Shown one piece after another: positions 29,646 to 38,879 of a stretch of 64,000 nucleotides of DNA; position 1 is the stretch's first letter; each line of letters starts with the position of its first letter. This DNA comes from Terribacillus saccharophilus (GTDB lineage: Bacteria; Bacillota; Bacilli; Bacillales; Amphibacillaceae), in the NCBI GenBank assembly GCA_900110015.1, contig FOCD01000001.1, positions 806,001 through 870,000 of the forward strand, given 5' to 3'. Made by a program: the position numbers and the translations under genes. A model generated the notes under the pieces. The model was given only the letters and a program-made list of their open reading frames with translations, made no database searches and had not been told where the DNA came from.

Positions 29646-30089
29646 TTATTCGTTGCTTACTTTCGTCACTGCGTCTGCATAAATTGACTTTCCGTTTTCA
29701 AGCTCCAGAACTGCATAGCCATCCTTTTGTGTCACAGCTGTTACTTTACTTGTAATAGTGTCTGTGATTTCACCTGTATCCAAGTTGTATTCGTTATACG
29801 TTACTTGTTTATCGATCATATGGCTGTACTGAAGGACAGGTGACATGACTGTCTGATTTCCTGCAAGAGACTGAACAGCTTCCGAAATATTCATGACCTG
29901 CTCGAGATTAGTGAAAGAAGTCATTTGATCCACAAATTTCGAATCATCCATCGGACTTGTGGGATCCTGATTTTGCAGCTGAACCATTAAGATCTGAAGA
30001 AAATCATCTTTGTCCAGTGTTGCACTTGGTGTTCTGGTTTTTTGTGAGTCTAGATAATAGCTGGAGTCAATTGCTCCTGTAGTCGTCAT
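29646..30089 (-). CDS. flgD: Flagellar hook assembly (cap) protein FlgD
   Basis: Cap that guides polymerisation of hook subunits. The 147-residue product shows the conserved N-terminal segment LDKDDFLQILMVQLQNQDPT followed by DSKFVDQMTSFTNLEQ, the FlgD signature, and is short, as in Bacillus, lacking much of the C-terminal domain found in enterics. It overlaps the fliK stop by 4 bases (ATGA) and has an AAGGAG site. Confidence 0.95.
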   Translation of the reverse strand: MTTTGAIDSSYYLDSQKTRTPSATLDKDDFLQILMVQLQNQDPTSPMDDSKFVDQMTSFTNLEQVMNISEAVQSLAGNQTVMSPVLQYSHMIDKQVTYNEYNLDTGEITDTITSKVTAVTQKDGYAVLELENGKSIYADAVTKVSNE

Positions 30090-31471
30090 ATCTTAATCTC
30101 CTTTTGTTCAAGCAAGATGTCCGCAAACGTTGATTCGTTATCTTCAAGCATTACATTATCTTGCTGTCTTTGTTGCCGATCTGGCTGTTCCTCATCATTT
30201 TCTTGGAACATTTGCTGATCATTTCTTTCAGGAGAAGCTGTTTGGATCTGATCTGCTCGCTCAGAAATTGTTACCTGATGAGGAGAGAACATATGCTTGA
30301 GACTTGAAATATTGGATTCAAGCAAATCTTTAGCCTGTTTTGATGTAGCAAGAATCTGAACGGTTATATTTCCATTCTCACGGACTAATTTCACTTGTAA
30401 ATCGCCTAAGTTACCCGGTTTAAGCTGAATAGATAATTCCTTTAAGCCGTTTCTATCAGATAAAATGCCGCTGAACTTGACTGCCTGTTCAAGCTTTTGG
30501 ATAAGCTCCTCACTAGCTTGCTCCGGCATTTGATCAGCTTGTTTCAAATGGAAAACCAGCTGCTCCTGTTTCGGAACCTGGAACATGCTGACTTGCTTTT
30601 GATCCACAAGCTGTGAATCACGCTGCTGTGTCGCTGCTGAGCTAGTCGGTATTTTTTCTTCTCCACCTTTGGCAGCGGCGTCCACAAGCTGTCGAACCGC
30701 ATTAGCAGTCTCTGTACGTTTTGTCTCTGGTTGCTGCATCAAGGCTGTTTGGTTTCTAGCAGTCTGCGCTTCCTGCAAACTAGAGCCTGTTGCTAAACGA
30801 TTTGATAGAGCAGATAGCGTATCGCGTCTGTCGGCTGACAAAGTATCTGAAACTACTGAGTTATTTGCTGCCTTCTGGACAGAAGTATTATCTGCAGCAG
30901 TTTGTGTAACTTGCGTTTCTTTCTTATTTGTAAGAGACATTGAAAAGTTTGAACTTGTCATAATCTGCAGAGAAGCTATCTCTTTTGCACTGTTGCTTAC
31001 CAGCCCGGTCGCGGCAGGAAAACTGCCATTCGTTAACTGTTCTTGCAACTGTTCAAGCTGCGCTAAAAGGTCACTAACCGCTGAGTTTTTGTCAGTCGGT
31101 TTAATATTCTGTAGGACGTTCTCTGCCATTTCCTTTAATTGTGTCGGAAGATAAGCAGCTAGCTGATCCTCTCCAAGCACTTGTTCCAGCAGTTCCCAAG
31201 CATCTTCAGGCTGATCCTGCTCCTCAAGCCCTAGTGAACCATCTGAAGGGACTTTGTCGAATAATGCTTCCAGAATAACCTGCATATCCTGCTGATCTTG
31301 ACTGTCTAAAAGCATAGTTTCACTGCCAGCTTGATCCTTTATGACTTGGTCCCCCGTTTTGGAACTAACTTGCTGGAATATACTTTGGAACACATCTGAA
31401 GGAGCGGATGTGCTCTGCTGCGCTTTAGGAGTGATGCTTGTCGGGAGCATAGACATAATGACATTATTCAA
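30086..31471 (-). CDS. fliK: Flagellar hook-length control protein FliK
   Basis: Measures hook length and triggers FlhB to switch export specificity. About 461 residues, Gln/Ser/Thr-rich and probably disordered in the first two thirds, with the conserved C-terminal FliK domain visible as QLKPGNLGDLQVKLVRENG. The preferred start is TTG at 31471, eight bases after AGGAGGG and overlapping the end of ylxF. An ATG at 31456 is the alternative. A second FliK-like protein, YlqG, is encoded elsewhere in the window. Confidence 0.9.
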   Translation of the reverse strand: MNNVIMSMLPTSITPKAQQSTSAPSDVFQSIFQQVSSKTGDQVIKDQAGSETMLLDSQDQQDMQVILEALFDKVPSDGSLGLEEQDQPEDAWELLEQVLGEDQLAAYLPTQLKEMAENVLQNIKPTDKNSAVSDLLAQLEQLQEQLTNGSFPAATGLVSNSAKEIASLQIMTSSNFSMSLTNKKETQVTQTAADNTSVQKAANNSVVSDTLSADRRDTLSALSNRLATGSSLQEAQTARNQTALMQQPETKRTETANAVRQLVDAAAKGGEEKIPTSSAATQQRDSQLVDQKQVSMFQVPKQEQLVFHLKQADQMPEQASEELIQKLEQAVKFSGILSDRNGLKELSIQLKPGNLGDLQVKLVRENGNITVQILATSKQAKDLLESNISSLKHMFSPHQVTISERADQIQTASPERNDQQMFQENDEEQPDRQQRQQDNVMLEDNESTFADILLEQKEIKI

Positions 31472-32096
31472 CTGCCTCTCCCTCCTTTTCTGCATCGTCA
31501 ACCATTGCACTTGTATAGGAAGCTGCCGCCTCAGGATCCATTGCAGCGAGAATGGTTCCCCGTTTTTTACTTGAAAGCTCCTGAATGACGCCTAGAGCCT
31601 TCTCATTATCCAGCTTACTGATGATTGCTGCTGCTTTTGCATCATCCATCTTGCTGAATGAAGATGCTGCTTCTTTAAATGGAGTCGCTGCGGTTTCACC
31701 ATCAGCAGTAGTTGCTTGCGTTGCAGCAGCATCAGTTTCTGGTTCAGTGCCATTAATCTGATTTTCCAGTTTGACAATTTGCTGATTTAGATCATCAATC
31801 TCGGCATTTTTAGCATCCTCTGTATCTTTCATCATATCGATGGTCGCTTGCTGGTCTTTGAGCTGCTGTTTCAGCTTTTCTGCATCAGCTGTGCTGCTCG
31901 TTGTTGCGGCAGTTTCATCATTGACCATGTTCCCTATGACCGGAATGCCAGAGGCAAGCTTTGCTACGGATACGCCTGAGAACTCTAAAATCGCAATTAC
32001 GAGCGCTGCTGCCAGTACGACAGGCAATAAGAAGTAGAGGATAAATCCTTTTCCTTTGCCTTTTTTCTTTTGTTGGTCTTTTTTTTGTTTCACCAT
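31464..32096 (-). CDS. ylxF: MotE/YlxF-like flagellar membrane protein
   Basis: A 210-residue protein with a Lys-rich N-terminus, one membrane helix (about residues 25-45), a coiled-coil middle, and a C-terminal domain resembling the MgtE N-terminal repeat (KMDDAKAAAIISKL, KALGVIQELS, AAMDPEAAASY). Proteins of this type act as chaperones of MotC in other bacteria (MotE); in Bacillus the role is less clear. It lies between fliJ and fliK, its usual place in the operon. Confidence 0.85.
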   Translation of the reverse strand: MVKQKKDQQKKKGKGKGFILYFLLPVVLAAALVIAILEFSGVSVAKLASGIPVIGNMVNDETAATTSSTADAEKLKQQLKDQQATIDMMKDTEDAKNAEIDDLNQQIVKLENQINGTEPETDAAATQATTADGETAATPFKEAASSFSKMDDAKAAAIISKLDNEKALGVIQELSSKKRGTILAAMDPEAAASYTSAMVDDAEKEGEAVE

Positions 32097-32099
32097 ATA

Positions 32100-32546
32100 C
32101 TATCGTGCTCCATTTGCTAAGAATTGGCGGATCGATATGTCATCCATCTGCTTATTTTCTTCCTCCTGCAGCTTGCGCCATGCTTCCTGCCTCTTCTTCT
32201 CGAGAAGCTTTTCGATCTTTTTCACTTCGATGTATGCTTCCGATAGCAGTTCCTGCTTTTCCAGCATAGCGTTACGGGCGAATTGTACAGCTATCTGGGC
32301 CCGGTCAATACGCCGATTGATCGTTTCTAGGAATTCATGGTGTTCAGACAGCCGCTGGATAGGAACAGAAGCCGCTAAGCCATTTGAAAGTTGCGCTTCA
32401 GCATCTTCTTTCTTTTTAAGAAGTTCATACAAAGTTGTAGCTGCTGCTTCGAATTGTTGCTGTTTTTCTGCAAAAGCTTGCTGTGCGGTTTTGCGTTCCC
32501 GCTCTTTCATACGTAATATCTTTTCAAATACTTTTGCTTCAGCCAT
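32100..32546 (-). CDS. fliJ: Flagellar export chaperone-like stalk protein FliJ
   Basis: Coiled-coil stalk that sits in the FliI ATPase hexamer and contacts FlhA. The 148-residue product is almost wholly charged alpha-helix (MAEAKVFEKILRMKEREKTAQQ-like start, many Lys/Glu/Gln), as expected. It starts 4 bases after the fliI stop and ends 3 bases before ylxF, consistent with a tightly packed operon. Confidence 0.9.
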   Translation of the reverse strand: MAEAKVFEKILRMKERERKTAQQAFAEKQQQFEAAATTLYELLKKKEDAEAQLSNGLAASVPIQRLSEHHEFLETINRRIDRAQIAVQFARNAMLEKQELLSEAYIEVKKIEKLLEKKRQEAWRKLQEEENKQMDDISIRQFLANGAR

Positions 32547-32550
32547 TAGA

Positions 32551-33864
32551 TCATCCCTTTCCTAGCAGCTGCTTCATGAGCTGAATTGCATCCGGACGAC
32601 TGGTAAATTCATGCATTCCTTGCTTAAGAAAATCTAAAATAGATTTTTGATAGCTGATCGCTTCATCTATTTCATTATTTGTACCTCTTTTGTAAGCACC
32701 GATTTGAATCAGTTCACGGTTTTCCTCATACAAAGCAAGCATCGTTCGTAAACGCTGTGCAAGCTGATAAACTTCTTCGTCGGTGATTTGCGGCATAACC
32801 CGACTTATTGATTTAAGGACATTCAAGGCAGGAAATTGGCCTTGTTCAGCTAGTTTCCGGTCTAAAACGAAGTGTCCATCCAAAATACCACGCACTGTAT
32901 CGGCTATAGGTTCATTCATGTCATCACCATCTACAAGCACGGTGTAGAACGCTGTAATGGCTCCAAGTTCATTTGTTCCTGTTCGCTCAAGCAACTTTGG
33001 CAAAGCGGCAAAAACAGACGGTGTATATCCTTTTGTCGTAGGCGGCTCGCCTGAGGCAAGACCGATTTCCCGCTGTGCCATTGCGACCCGTGTAACCGAA
33101 TCCATCATCAAGTTCACATGCATTCCTTGGTCACGAAAATACTCACAAATGGCAGTTGCGGTGTAAGCACCTTTAATCCGCATGAGAGCAGGCTGATCAG
33201 ATGTTGCAACAACAATTATCGACCTTTTAATACCTTCCTCGCCAAGATCCTTTTCAATGAACTCGCGAACTTCACGCCCTCGTTCACCTATCAGTGCGAT
33301 AACATTGACATCGGCGCTGGACTTTCGGGCTATCATTCCTAGAAGTGTACTCTTACCGACGCCGCTTCCGGCGAAAATTCCAACTCGCTGTCCCTGACCG
33401 ACTGTCAGTAGACTGTCGATTACACGTACTCCAGTCTCCAGCGGCTTTAGAATCCGTGGCCTAGTCATTGGATTTGGAGGATTGCGATCCGTTGTAAATG
33501 ACTTCAAGCCTTTAGGGAGCATACTGCCATCTAATGGCTGTCCTAACGGATCAATGATGCTGCCAATAAGCCCATGACCAATCTTGACCGACAGTGGCGA
33601 ACTAGTCGCTTCAACTAAACACCCAGGTCCAACATCCTTCAGTGGAGCAAAAGGCATAAGCAGCACTTTTTCGTCATCAAATCCGACCACCTCCGCCAGG
33701 AACCTTTCTCCTGAACTTGAAGAAGGATGAATATAACAGACTTCGCCGACACTTGTGACTGGACCGTGTGATTCAATCAGCAATCCAATGACCCTATGAA
33801 TTCTTCCATATCTTTTGTAGGTATCCAGATTATCTAACTCATCAACATATCGCCCTAACATCAA
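32551..33864 (-). CDS. fliI: Flagellum-specific export ATPase FliI
   Basis: Hexameric F1-beta-like ATPase that energises loading of flagellar export. The 437-residue protein has the Walker A motif GSGVGKST at residues 166-173, the catalytic GERGREV segment and the family signature GEPPTTKGYTPSVF. It overlaps the fliH end by 4 bases and precedes fliJ; FliH (inhibitor) and FliJ (stalk) are its partners. Confidence 0.97.
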   Translation of the reverse strand: MMLGRYVDELDNLDTYKRYGRIHRVIGLLIESHGPVTSVGEVCYIHPSSSSGERFLAEVVGFDDEKVLLMPFAPLKDVGPGCLVEATSSPLSVKIGHGLIGSIIDPLGQPLDGSMLPKGLKSFTTDRNPPNPMTRPRILKPLETGVRVIDSLLTVGQGQRVGIFAGSGVGKSTLLGMIARKSSADVNVIALIGERGREVREFIEKDLGEEGIKRSIIVVATSDQPALMRIKGAYTATAICEYFRDQGMHVNLMMDSVTRVAMAQREIGLASGEPPTTKGYTPSVFAALPKLLERTGTNELGAITAFYTVLVDGDDMNEPIADTVRGILDGHFVLDRKLAEQGQFPALNVLKSISRVMPQITDEEVYQLAQRLRTMLALYEENRELIQIGAYKRGTNNEIDEAISYQKSILDFLKQGMHEFTSRPDAIQLMKQLLGKG

Positions 33865-34616
33865 AGAGATTCCTCTCGTCTGATCTCAAACAACTTTTCA
33901 CGGAGAACAGTTAGCTGAGAATCAATACTCGCATCAATTCTTCCATGCTTTGTTTCAAGAATACAGCCGCCAGCAGGCAAATCATGCTGTGGCATAATTA
34001 TTAGGTCAAAGTCTTTTCCAGTCAGCAAAGCTAATTCCTCTTTTTGCTGCAGGACAAGTTCGTAACTATCTGTATGAACGTAAAGACGTAAATCGGACCG
34101 TTCCTTCCAGTCAGAAATCGCACCCTTTACAAGTGATAGATAGCTTTCTGGTTCATCTTTCAGTTTTTCATGGAGAATCTTTTCTGCAAGCTTCAATCCA
34201 AGGTCAAGCAGAGCATCCTCACTGCCTTCTACTGTTGCTTTGTAGTCTTGCTGAGCCAGTTCAATCAAATTTTGCGCTTCTTCGATCTTGGCTTGATACG
34301 ATTGCAGACCTTCCTGCTGTCCTGCATCAAAGCCTTTTTGATACCCTTCCAACTGCGCTTGCTCGACCAATTCCTGCCGCTCTGTTTCCCACTGAACTCT
34401 TTGCTCTTCCACAGCTTGTTTAGCAGCTGTCAGTATTTGGTCAGCTTCCGCCTTCGCATCCTGGACATACTGCTCTGACCGTTCTTTCTCAGCTTGAAAA
34501 GAAACAGCTTGTTCAGCACCATCACCTGTTTCAAGCGACAACTTGATTGGTTTTATACCAATTACTTTTGACTCTTGCACTGCAACTGATTGCCAGATAT
34601 TAGACAATGATGTCAT
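33861..34616 (-). CDS. fliH: Flagellar export ATPase regulator FliH
   Basis: Peripheral stalk protein that binds FliI and links it to the C-ring. About 250 residues with a long coiled-coil middle rich in Glu, Gln and Ala, and a C-terminal V-ATPase E-subunit-like domain (GGCILETKHGRIDASIDSQL). The start is uncertain: GTG 34628, ATG 34616 or TTG 34607, all inside the fliG end. The GGCGGAGGAG ribosome-binding stretch is best spaced for the TTG, giving MSNIWQS at the N-terminus. Confidence 0.9.
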   Translation of the reverse strand: MTSLSNIWQSVAVQESKVIGIKPIKLSLETGDGAEQAVSFQAEKERSEQYVQDAKAEADQILTAAKQAVEEQRVQWETERQELVEQAQLEGYQKGFDAGQQEGLQSYQAKIEEAQNLIELAQQDYKATVEGSEDALLDLGLKLAEKILHEKLKDEPESYLSLVKGAISDWKERSDLRLYVHTDSYELVLQQKEELALLTGKDFDLIIMPQHDLPAGGCILETKHGRIDASIDSQLTVLREKLFEIRREESL

Positions 34617-35613
34617 CTCCTCCGCCACGGGATATGATTATCTCGCCAACTTCTTCCAATCGTCGAATAACAGAAACAATTCGGCTTTGCGCTTCTTCTA
34701 CATCCTTCAAGCGTACAGGACCCATGAATTCCATTTCTTCCTTGAACGTCTGCGCCATCCGGTCAGACATATTCTGGAATACAATATCTTTCACTTCGTC
34801 GCTTGCCACTTTCAGAGAAAGCTTCAGATCATCATTTTCCACTTCTCGAATCACACGCTGTATCGCACGGTTATCCAAGGTGACAATATCTTCAAAGATA
34901 AACATACGCTTCTTGATTTCTTCGGCAAGCTCAGGGTCTTGCACTTCCAGTTCATCAAGAATGGTCCTTTCTGTACTGCGGTCTACTCCATTAAGTACTT
35001 CTACAACTGCTTGGATACCGCCAGTTTGCGTATAATCCTGTGTTGCAGTCGCTGACAAGTTCTTCTCGAGTATCTGTTCAACCTGGCTGATGATTTCAGG
35101 AGATGTACTGCTCATTGTAGCGATACGCTTGGCAACATCCGCCTGCATGTCCTGCGGCAACTCGGACAATATCTGACCGGACTGCTCAGGATCCAAATAA
35201 GAAAGCACCAGAGCAATTGTCTGAGGATGCTCGTTTTGAATAAAGTTGAGAATCTGTGTTGAATCTGCTTTCCTTGCAAAATCAAATGGTCTTACTTGCA
35301 AGGTGGATGTCAGTCTGTTCATGATTGCAGCAGCTTCATCCACTCCTAGAGCTTTCTCCAAAATTGACTTTGCATAGGCGATGCCGCCTTGGGATATATA
35401 ATCCTGAGCAATGGCAATCTGATGGAATTGATCAATGATAGATTCCTTCTCTGTACTGTCCACTTTCTTGACCGAAGAAATCTCAAGAGACATGCGCTCT
35501 ATCTCTTCTTCTGTCAAATGCTTATACACGTTCGCAGCCGTATCAGCTCCAAGAGAGATCATCAAGACCGCCGCTTTCTGTTTTCCTGTCAAACGTCCTT
35601 TCACAGCTGCCAT
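34600..35613 (-). CDS. fliG: Flagellar motor switch protein FliG
   Basis: Rotor protein that contacts the stator. The 337-residue product has the N-terminal domain that binds FliF, the EHPQTIALVLSYLDP segment of the middle domain, and the C-terminal charged helix (LDNRAIQRVIREVENDDLKLSLK) that interacts with the stator loop. The start has an AAGGAG site. It follows fliF and overlaps the start of fliH. Confidence 0.96.
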   Translation of the reverse strand: MAAVKGRLTGKQKAAVLMISLGADTAANVYKHLTEEEIERMSLEISSVKKVDSTEKESIIDQFHQIAIAQDYISQGGIAYAKSILEKALGVDEAAAIMNRLTSTLQVRPFDFARKADSTQILNFIQNEHPQTIALVLSYLDPEQSGQILSELPQDMQADVAKRIATMSSTSPEIISQVEQILEKNLSATATQDYTQTGGIQAVVEVLNGVDRSTERTILDELEVQDPELAEEIKKRMFIFEDIVTLDNRAIQRVIREVENDDLKLSLKVASDEVKDIVFQNMSDRMAQTFKEEMEFMGPVRLKDVEEAQSRIVSVIRRLEEVGEIIISRGGGDDIIV

Positions 35614-35628
35614 TCCTTCATTGCTCCT

Positions 35629-37251
35629 TTAATCTTCAGCCATCCAGCTTCGCAATAATTTAGCGAAGTCTTCTGGTGACTCTTGTGCTAATTTTTCCAG
35701 TTGCTTTTGTTTCAAAGCTGATTCCGTTTCTGGAGTATCGTCTATTTCTTCTACTACGACAGGTGCTACTGCCATTTCTTCTTCCTCCAGCAATTCATCT
35801 TCCTCTTCTACTTGATTCCTTCTGGAGCGTATAAGCATGAATACAAGCACTGCAACAGCAGCTAAAAGTACTCCGCCCGCAATATATGCCCATACTGGAA
35901 TTCCTGAACCAGCTGCGTCATCTGATTGTGCAGTCTGACTTGCAGCGAATGGCTGGAAGACTACTGAGACACTATTTTCAGGGTTTATTGTCTGTGCTAC
36001 TTCCGCATCAACGGAAGTAGACACGATCGAATTAAGAATCGAGGTGATGCTTTCTTCTACTTGTGTTTGTTCTTGCTGTGTTAGCTGTTGAGCTTCACCG
36101 TTCTGCGCTGCTGCGTTCTTATTACTATCAACCGCAACTTGAATTCCGATATCACGGATACTATATGGACTCTCGGTAATCTCTTTCTTAATCTTGTTGA
36201 ACTCATAGTTCACAGATTCTTTTACATTGTTATAAGCACCGTCTCCGGTAGTAGTTTCATCTTCGGCTGCTACGTTTGGAACTTCTTCTTCACCAGTTCC
36301 GGCAACGCCGCCTTCTTCCGTTGGTTCGCCTTCATACGTTTCTGTGATAGTCTCCACACTTACAGGCAAACCTTCATTATTTTCTTCATCAACAGGTTCT
36401 ACAAGTTCCTCTGTACGTGTTTCCTGATCAAAATCGATATCTGTTGTTACCGATACACGAACATTCTCAGCACCGACCATTGCTGCTAGCATTTGCTGTA
36501 CGCGCTGCTGAATTCCTTGTTCAACTTCCTGCTTGATGCCCATTTGATTTGTATAAGCATCTCCGCCTGCTTTGGCAGTATCCATGTTGATGTACTCAAA
36601 GTCCTGGTTGGTTATAACAATATTTTCTTCAGGAAGATTTGGCACAGTCTTCGAAACCAAGCGATACATTGCTTCTACCTGCTCAGGCTGAAAATCATAG
36701 CCGGTTTCTGTATTCAATACGATAGATGCAGAGGCTTCTTCTTGCTCGTCCGTAACGAATACAGGGTCTGTAGGTTTATTAATCAGTACATCTGCACTCT
36801 TGATGCCATCTATGTTGGTCAAAAGCGTAGATAACTCAGTCTGCAGGGCATCGAGTTTGATAACATCAAACTCGTTATCTGTCATACCCCATGAAGCGTT
36901 GTTGCTGAAGAAGGAATAATCGATACTTCCCGATTCCGGCAGACCCTCTGCTGCTAAATCAACAAGCAATCCTTCTGCCTGTGTATCTGGTACAAGGATG
37001 GTCGATCCGTTTCCTTCAAGCTCATACTTTACACCCTGTGCATCTAGTTCTTCCTTTATCTTGCCAGTTTCTTGGGCTGAAAGATCTTTATACAATGGAA
37101 CCATTGTCTCTTTCGTTGCAAAAAAAGAACTGATACCGATGATTAAAATGAGAACAATCGGGGTACATATGAGCAGTGCCTTTTGCCAACCAGGTCTTGT
37201 CTGCCAGAAACTAGTTAACTTTTCTTTGTAGCTTGCAATTCGTTGATTCAT
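35629..37251 (-). CDS. fliF: Flagellar MS-ring protein FliF
   Basis: Forms the MS-ring in the cytoplasmic membrane, the base for rotor and export assembly. The 540-residue product begins MNQRIASYKEKL. It has an N-terminal membrane helix (about residues 27-45), ring-building motifs in the extracytoplasmic region, an acidic loop (about 290-340), a second membrane helix (VWAYIAGGVLLAAVAVLVFM), and a C-terminal cytoplasmic tail that binds FliG (AQESPEDFAKLLRSWMAED). The ATG at 37251 has a GGGGG ribosome site. Confidence 0.96.
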   Translation of the reverse strand: MNQRIASYKEKLTSFWQTRPGWQKALLICTPIVLILIIGISSFFATKETMVPLYKDLSAQETGKIKEELDAQGVKYELEGNGSTILVPDTQAEGLLVDLAAEGLPESGSIDYSFFSNNASWGMTDNEFDVIKLDALQTELSTLLTNIDGIKSADVLINKPTDPVFVTDEQEEASASIVLNTETGYDFQPEQVEAMYRLVSKTVPNLPEENIVITNQDFEYINMDTAKAGGDAYTNQMGIKQEVEQGIQQRVQQMLAAMVGAENVRVSVTTDIDFDQETRTEELVEPVDEENNEGLPVSVETITETYEGEPTEEGGVAGTGEEEVPNVAAEDETTTGDGAYNNVKESVNYEFNKIKKEITESPYSIRDIGIQVAVDSNKNAAAQNGEAQQLTQQEQTQVEESITSILNSIVSTSVDAEVAQTINPENSVSVVFQPFAASQTAQSDDAAGSGIPVWAYIAGGVLLAAVAVLVFMLIRSRRNQVEEEDELLEEEEMAVAPVVVEEIDDTPETESALKQKQLEKLAQESPEDFAKLLRSWMAED

Positions 37252-37325
37252 CTTGTTCCCCCAAAGCATAGGTCAAATTCATAATAAAAGCATATCTACT
37301 TTGACTGAGGATACATACCAACCCT

Positions 37326-37625
37326 CTACATAGACATGCGCATCATTTCAGTATAAGCATCAATTGCTTTCTTCTGTACTTGTACAGCCGCATCCAGTGC
37401 AACACTTGCTTTTTGAGACGCAATCATAACATCGTGCAAGTTATCAACCTTTCCTGCAGCAAGGTCTTGTGTCATCTTATCAGATGCTTGCTGTGTTTCA
37501 TTTAAACTTTCGATTGCTGATTTTAAGCTATCTGTGAAGCTTGATTGTGCCTGAGCTGGCGTTGCCTGCTTTACAGAAGTTAAGCCACTCGTTCCGGCCA
37601 ATCCGCTGATTCCCTCAACTGCCAT
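37326..37625 (-). CDS. fliE: Flagellar hook-basal body protein FliE
   Basis: Small junction protein between the MS-ring and the rod. The 99-residue product ends with the conserved helix DLAAGKVDNLHDVMIASQKA and VQKKAIDAYTEMMRMSM, the FliE signature. AAAGGAGGG precedes the ATG. A 75-base gap follows before fliF, with no clear hairpin. Confidence 0.95.
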   Translation of the reverse strand: MAVEGISGLAGTSGLTSVKQATPAQAQSSFTDSLKSAIESLNETQQASDKMTQDLAAGKVDNLHDVMIASQKASVALDAAVQVQKKAIDAYTEMMRMSM

Positions 37626-37638
37626 TTGTCACCCTCCT

Positions 37639-38094
37639 TTATTTCCCGATTTCCAAAGCTTTTTGAAGCATTCCTTTTGTTGCATTCATTGCTGTGACGT
37701 TAGCTTCATAGGAGCGCGTAGCACTCATTAAATCTGTCATTTCCTTTAAAGGATCAACATTAGGCATTGCTACATAACCTTCCTCGTTCGCATCAGGCGA
37801 AGTAGGGTTATAAACCATCTGAAATTCGGATTCATCCTCAGTAACTTCAGATACTCTCACACCATTTGAACTAGTTGAGCTGCCTTGTGCTCGTTCTAAG
37901 AAAGAAGAGAAACTGTTCGTTCCCTGTGTCTCCAAGGAAACCATTTTACGTCTGTAAGGGACATAGTTCCCATCTTCATCAATAGTTGCCCGTGTCGTTT
38001 CTGCATTGGCAATATTGGATGATACAACATCCATCCGCAATCGCTGGGCTGTAAGCGCACTAGCGCTCGTATTTAAGGAAGAAAAAATAGTCAC
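37639..38094 (-). CDS. flgC: Flagellar basal-body rod protein FlgC
   Basis: Proximal rod subunit. The 151-residue product shows the axial N-terminus (SLNTSASALTAQRLRMDVVS, then SNIANAETT) and C-terminus (ATRSYEANVTAMNATKGML). The GTG at 38094 is the best start: it lies 9 bases from GGAGG, whereas an upstream TTG (38100) is too close to it. The flgB stop codon overlaps the ribosome-site region, giving tight coupling. Confidence 0.94.
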   Translation of the reverse strand: MTIFSSLNTSASALTAQRLRMDVVSSNIANAETTRATIDEDGNYVPYRRKMVSLETQGTNSFSSFLERAQGSSTSSNGVRVSEVTEDESEFQMVYNPTSPDANEEGYVAMPNVDPLKEMTDLMSATRSYEANVTAMNATKGMLQKALEIGK

Positions 38095-38096
38095 AA

Positions 38097-38495
38097 TCAA
38101 TTACCTCCTTTAATCACTTTGGACAAGCTGTTGAATTTGCCACTCATCCTGTCTACAAGTGCCTGATAGTATAGCTGGTTATCTGCTAGCTCAGACATTT
38201 CCTTATCAATATCAACATTGTTTCCACTGTTGGTATAGGTTGTATCTTTTGTCTTTGTTACTTGAAATTCGGATGTATCTGCTGTACTGCCGAAAGCAAG
38301 ATGCTTTGGATTTGTTCGCTTAGCAGTGAATGAAGCATTCATTGTCTCCTGCAAAGTATCCTTAAATGAAACAGTTTCCGACTTATATCCAGGTGTATCG
38401 GCATTTGCTATATTGTTAGCAATAGTTTGATTCTTGAGATTGGCGTAATCCAGTGAACGATCTAATGATTGAATCGTTTTGCCATATAGGTCCAT
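38097..38495 (-). CDS. flgB: Flagellar basal-body rod protein FlgB
   Basis: Proximal rod subunit and first gene of the fla/che operon, which runs some 26 kb to swrB without a clear internal terminator. The 132-residue product begins MDLYGKTIQSLDRSLDYANL and has the conserved NNIANADTPGYKS motif near the N-terminus. The start at 38495 has GGGAGG eight bases upstream; a longer in-frame form from 38522 is not conserved. Confidence 0.94.
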   Translation of the reverse strand: MDLYGKTIQSLDRSLDYANLKNQTIANNIANADTPGYKSETVSFKDTLQETMNASFTAKRTNPKHLAFGSTADTSEFQVTKTKDTTYTNSGNNVDIDKEMSELADNQLYYQALVDRMSGKFNSLSKVIKGGN

Positions 38496-38522
38496 TGTAG
38501 TTCCTCCCAGAGTGCTATGCAT

Positions 38523-38761
38523 GCCGTCGAATTAGCTCTAATGTACACGATTATTGTATTGAAAGGAGGAAGTCGTGTCTATATTTTCTATGATAATTTT
38601 CTCATATATATGAAAATGGTCAAAGCATACTAAGTCTTTAAACCTATCTAAAAGCCATTAACTTACATATTTCACCTAATAAATGATGTTAACTTTTCTT
38701 GGGACATGATTAAAGCCCATCACTTTTATTTTATATCCCGAGTTTTTACCTTTCTTCGCCA
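38523..38761 (-). promoter_or_regulatory. Candidate fla/che operon promoter region
   Basis: AT-rich non-coding stretch before flgB. The best sigma-A-like match on the minus strand is TTTAGA (38647-38652), 17-base spacer, TATGCT (38624-38629), only 4 of 6 in each box. A weak sigma-D-like arrangement, TAAA-N15-GACCATTT, overlaps it. Just downstream, 38595-38618 carries AATTTTC ... TGAAAATG, resembling CodY-box half sites (11 of 15 to the AATTTTCWGAAAATT consensus). No site is strong enough to be certain. Confidence 0.35.
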
Positions 38762-38813
38762 AAAAAACTAAACACATTTTACTACAGCAGTACGTAAAAG
38801 ATGTTTAGTTTTT
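38761..38813 (-). terminator. Long hairpin with U-tract upstream of the fla/che operon
   Basis: Left arm 38763-38782 and right arm 38794-38813 pair over 20 positions with two mismatches around an 11-base loop. Transcribed on the minus strand it is followed by seven T. It is a strong intrinsic terminator shape lying about 70 bases beyond the codY terminator. It may be a back-up terminator for codY or the end of a very short RNA. On the plus strand it is followed by TTTTTG, so it could work both ways. Confidence 0.65.
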
Positions 38814-38879
38814 GAAAGGGTTTTCTTTTATATGTATAAAAAGTTGTTTATTCATGGTATAAGAGTCACGGTTATCAAC

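Noticed and set aside
36270-36400. Acidic low-complexity stretch in fliF as a possible sign of insertion
   Set aside because: An acidic, variable loop in this part of FliF is normal for Bacilli, and the frame and both membrane helices are intact.
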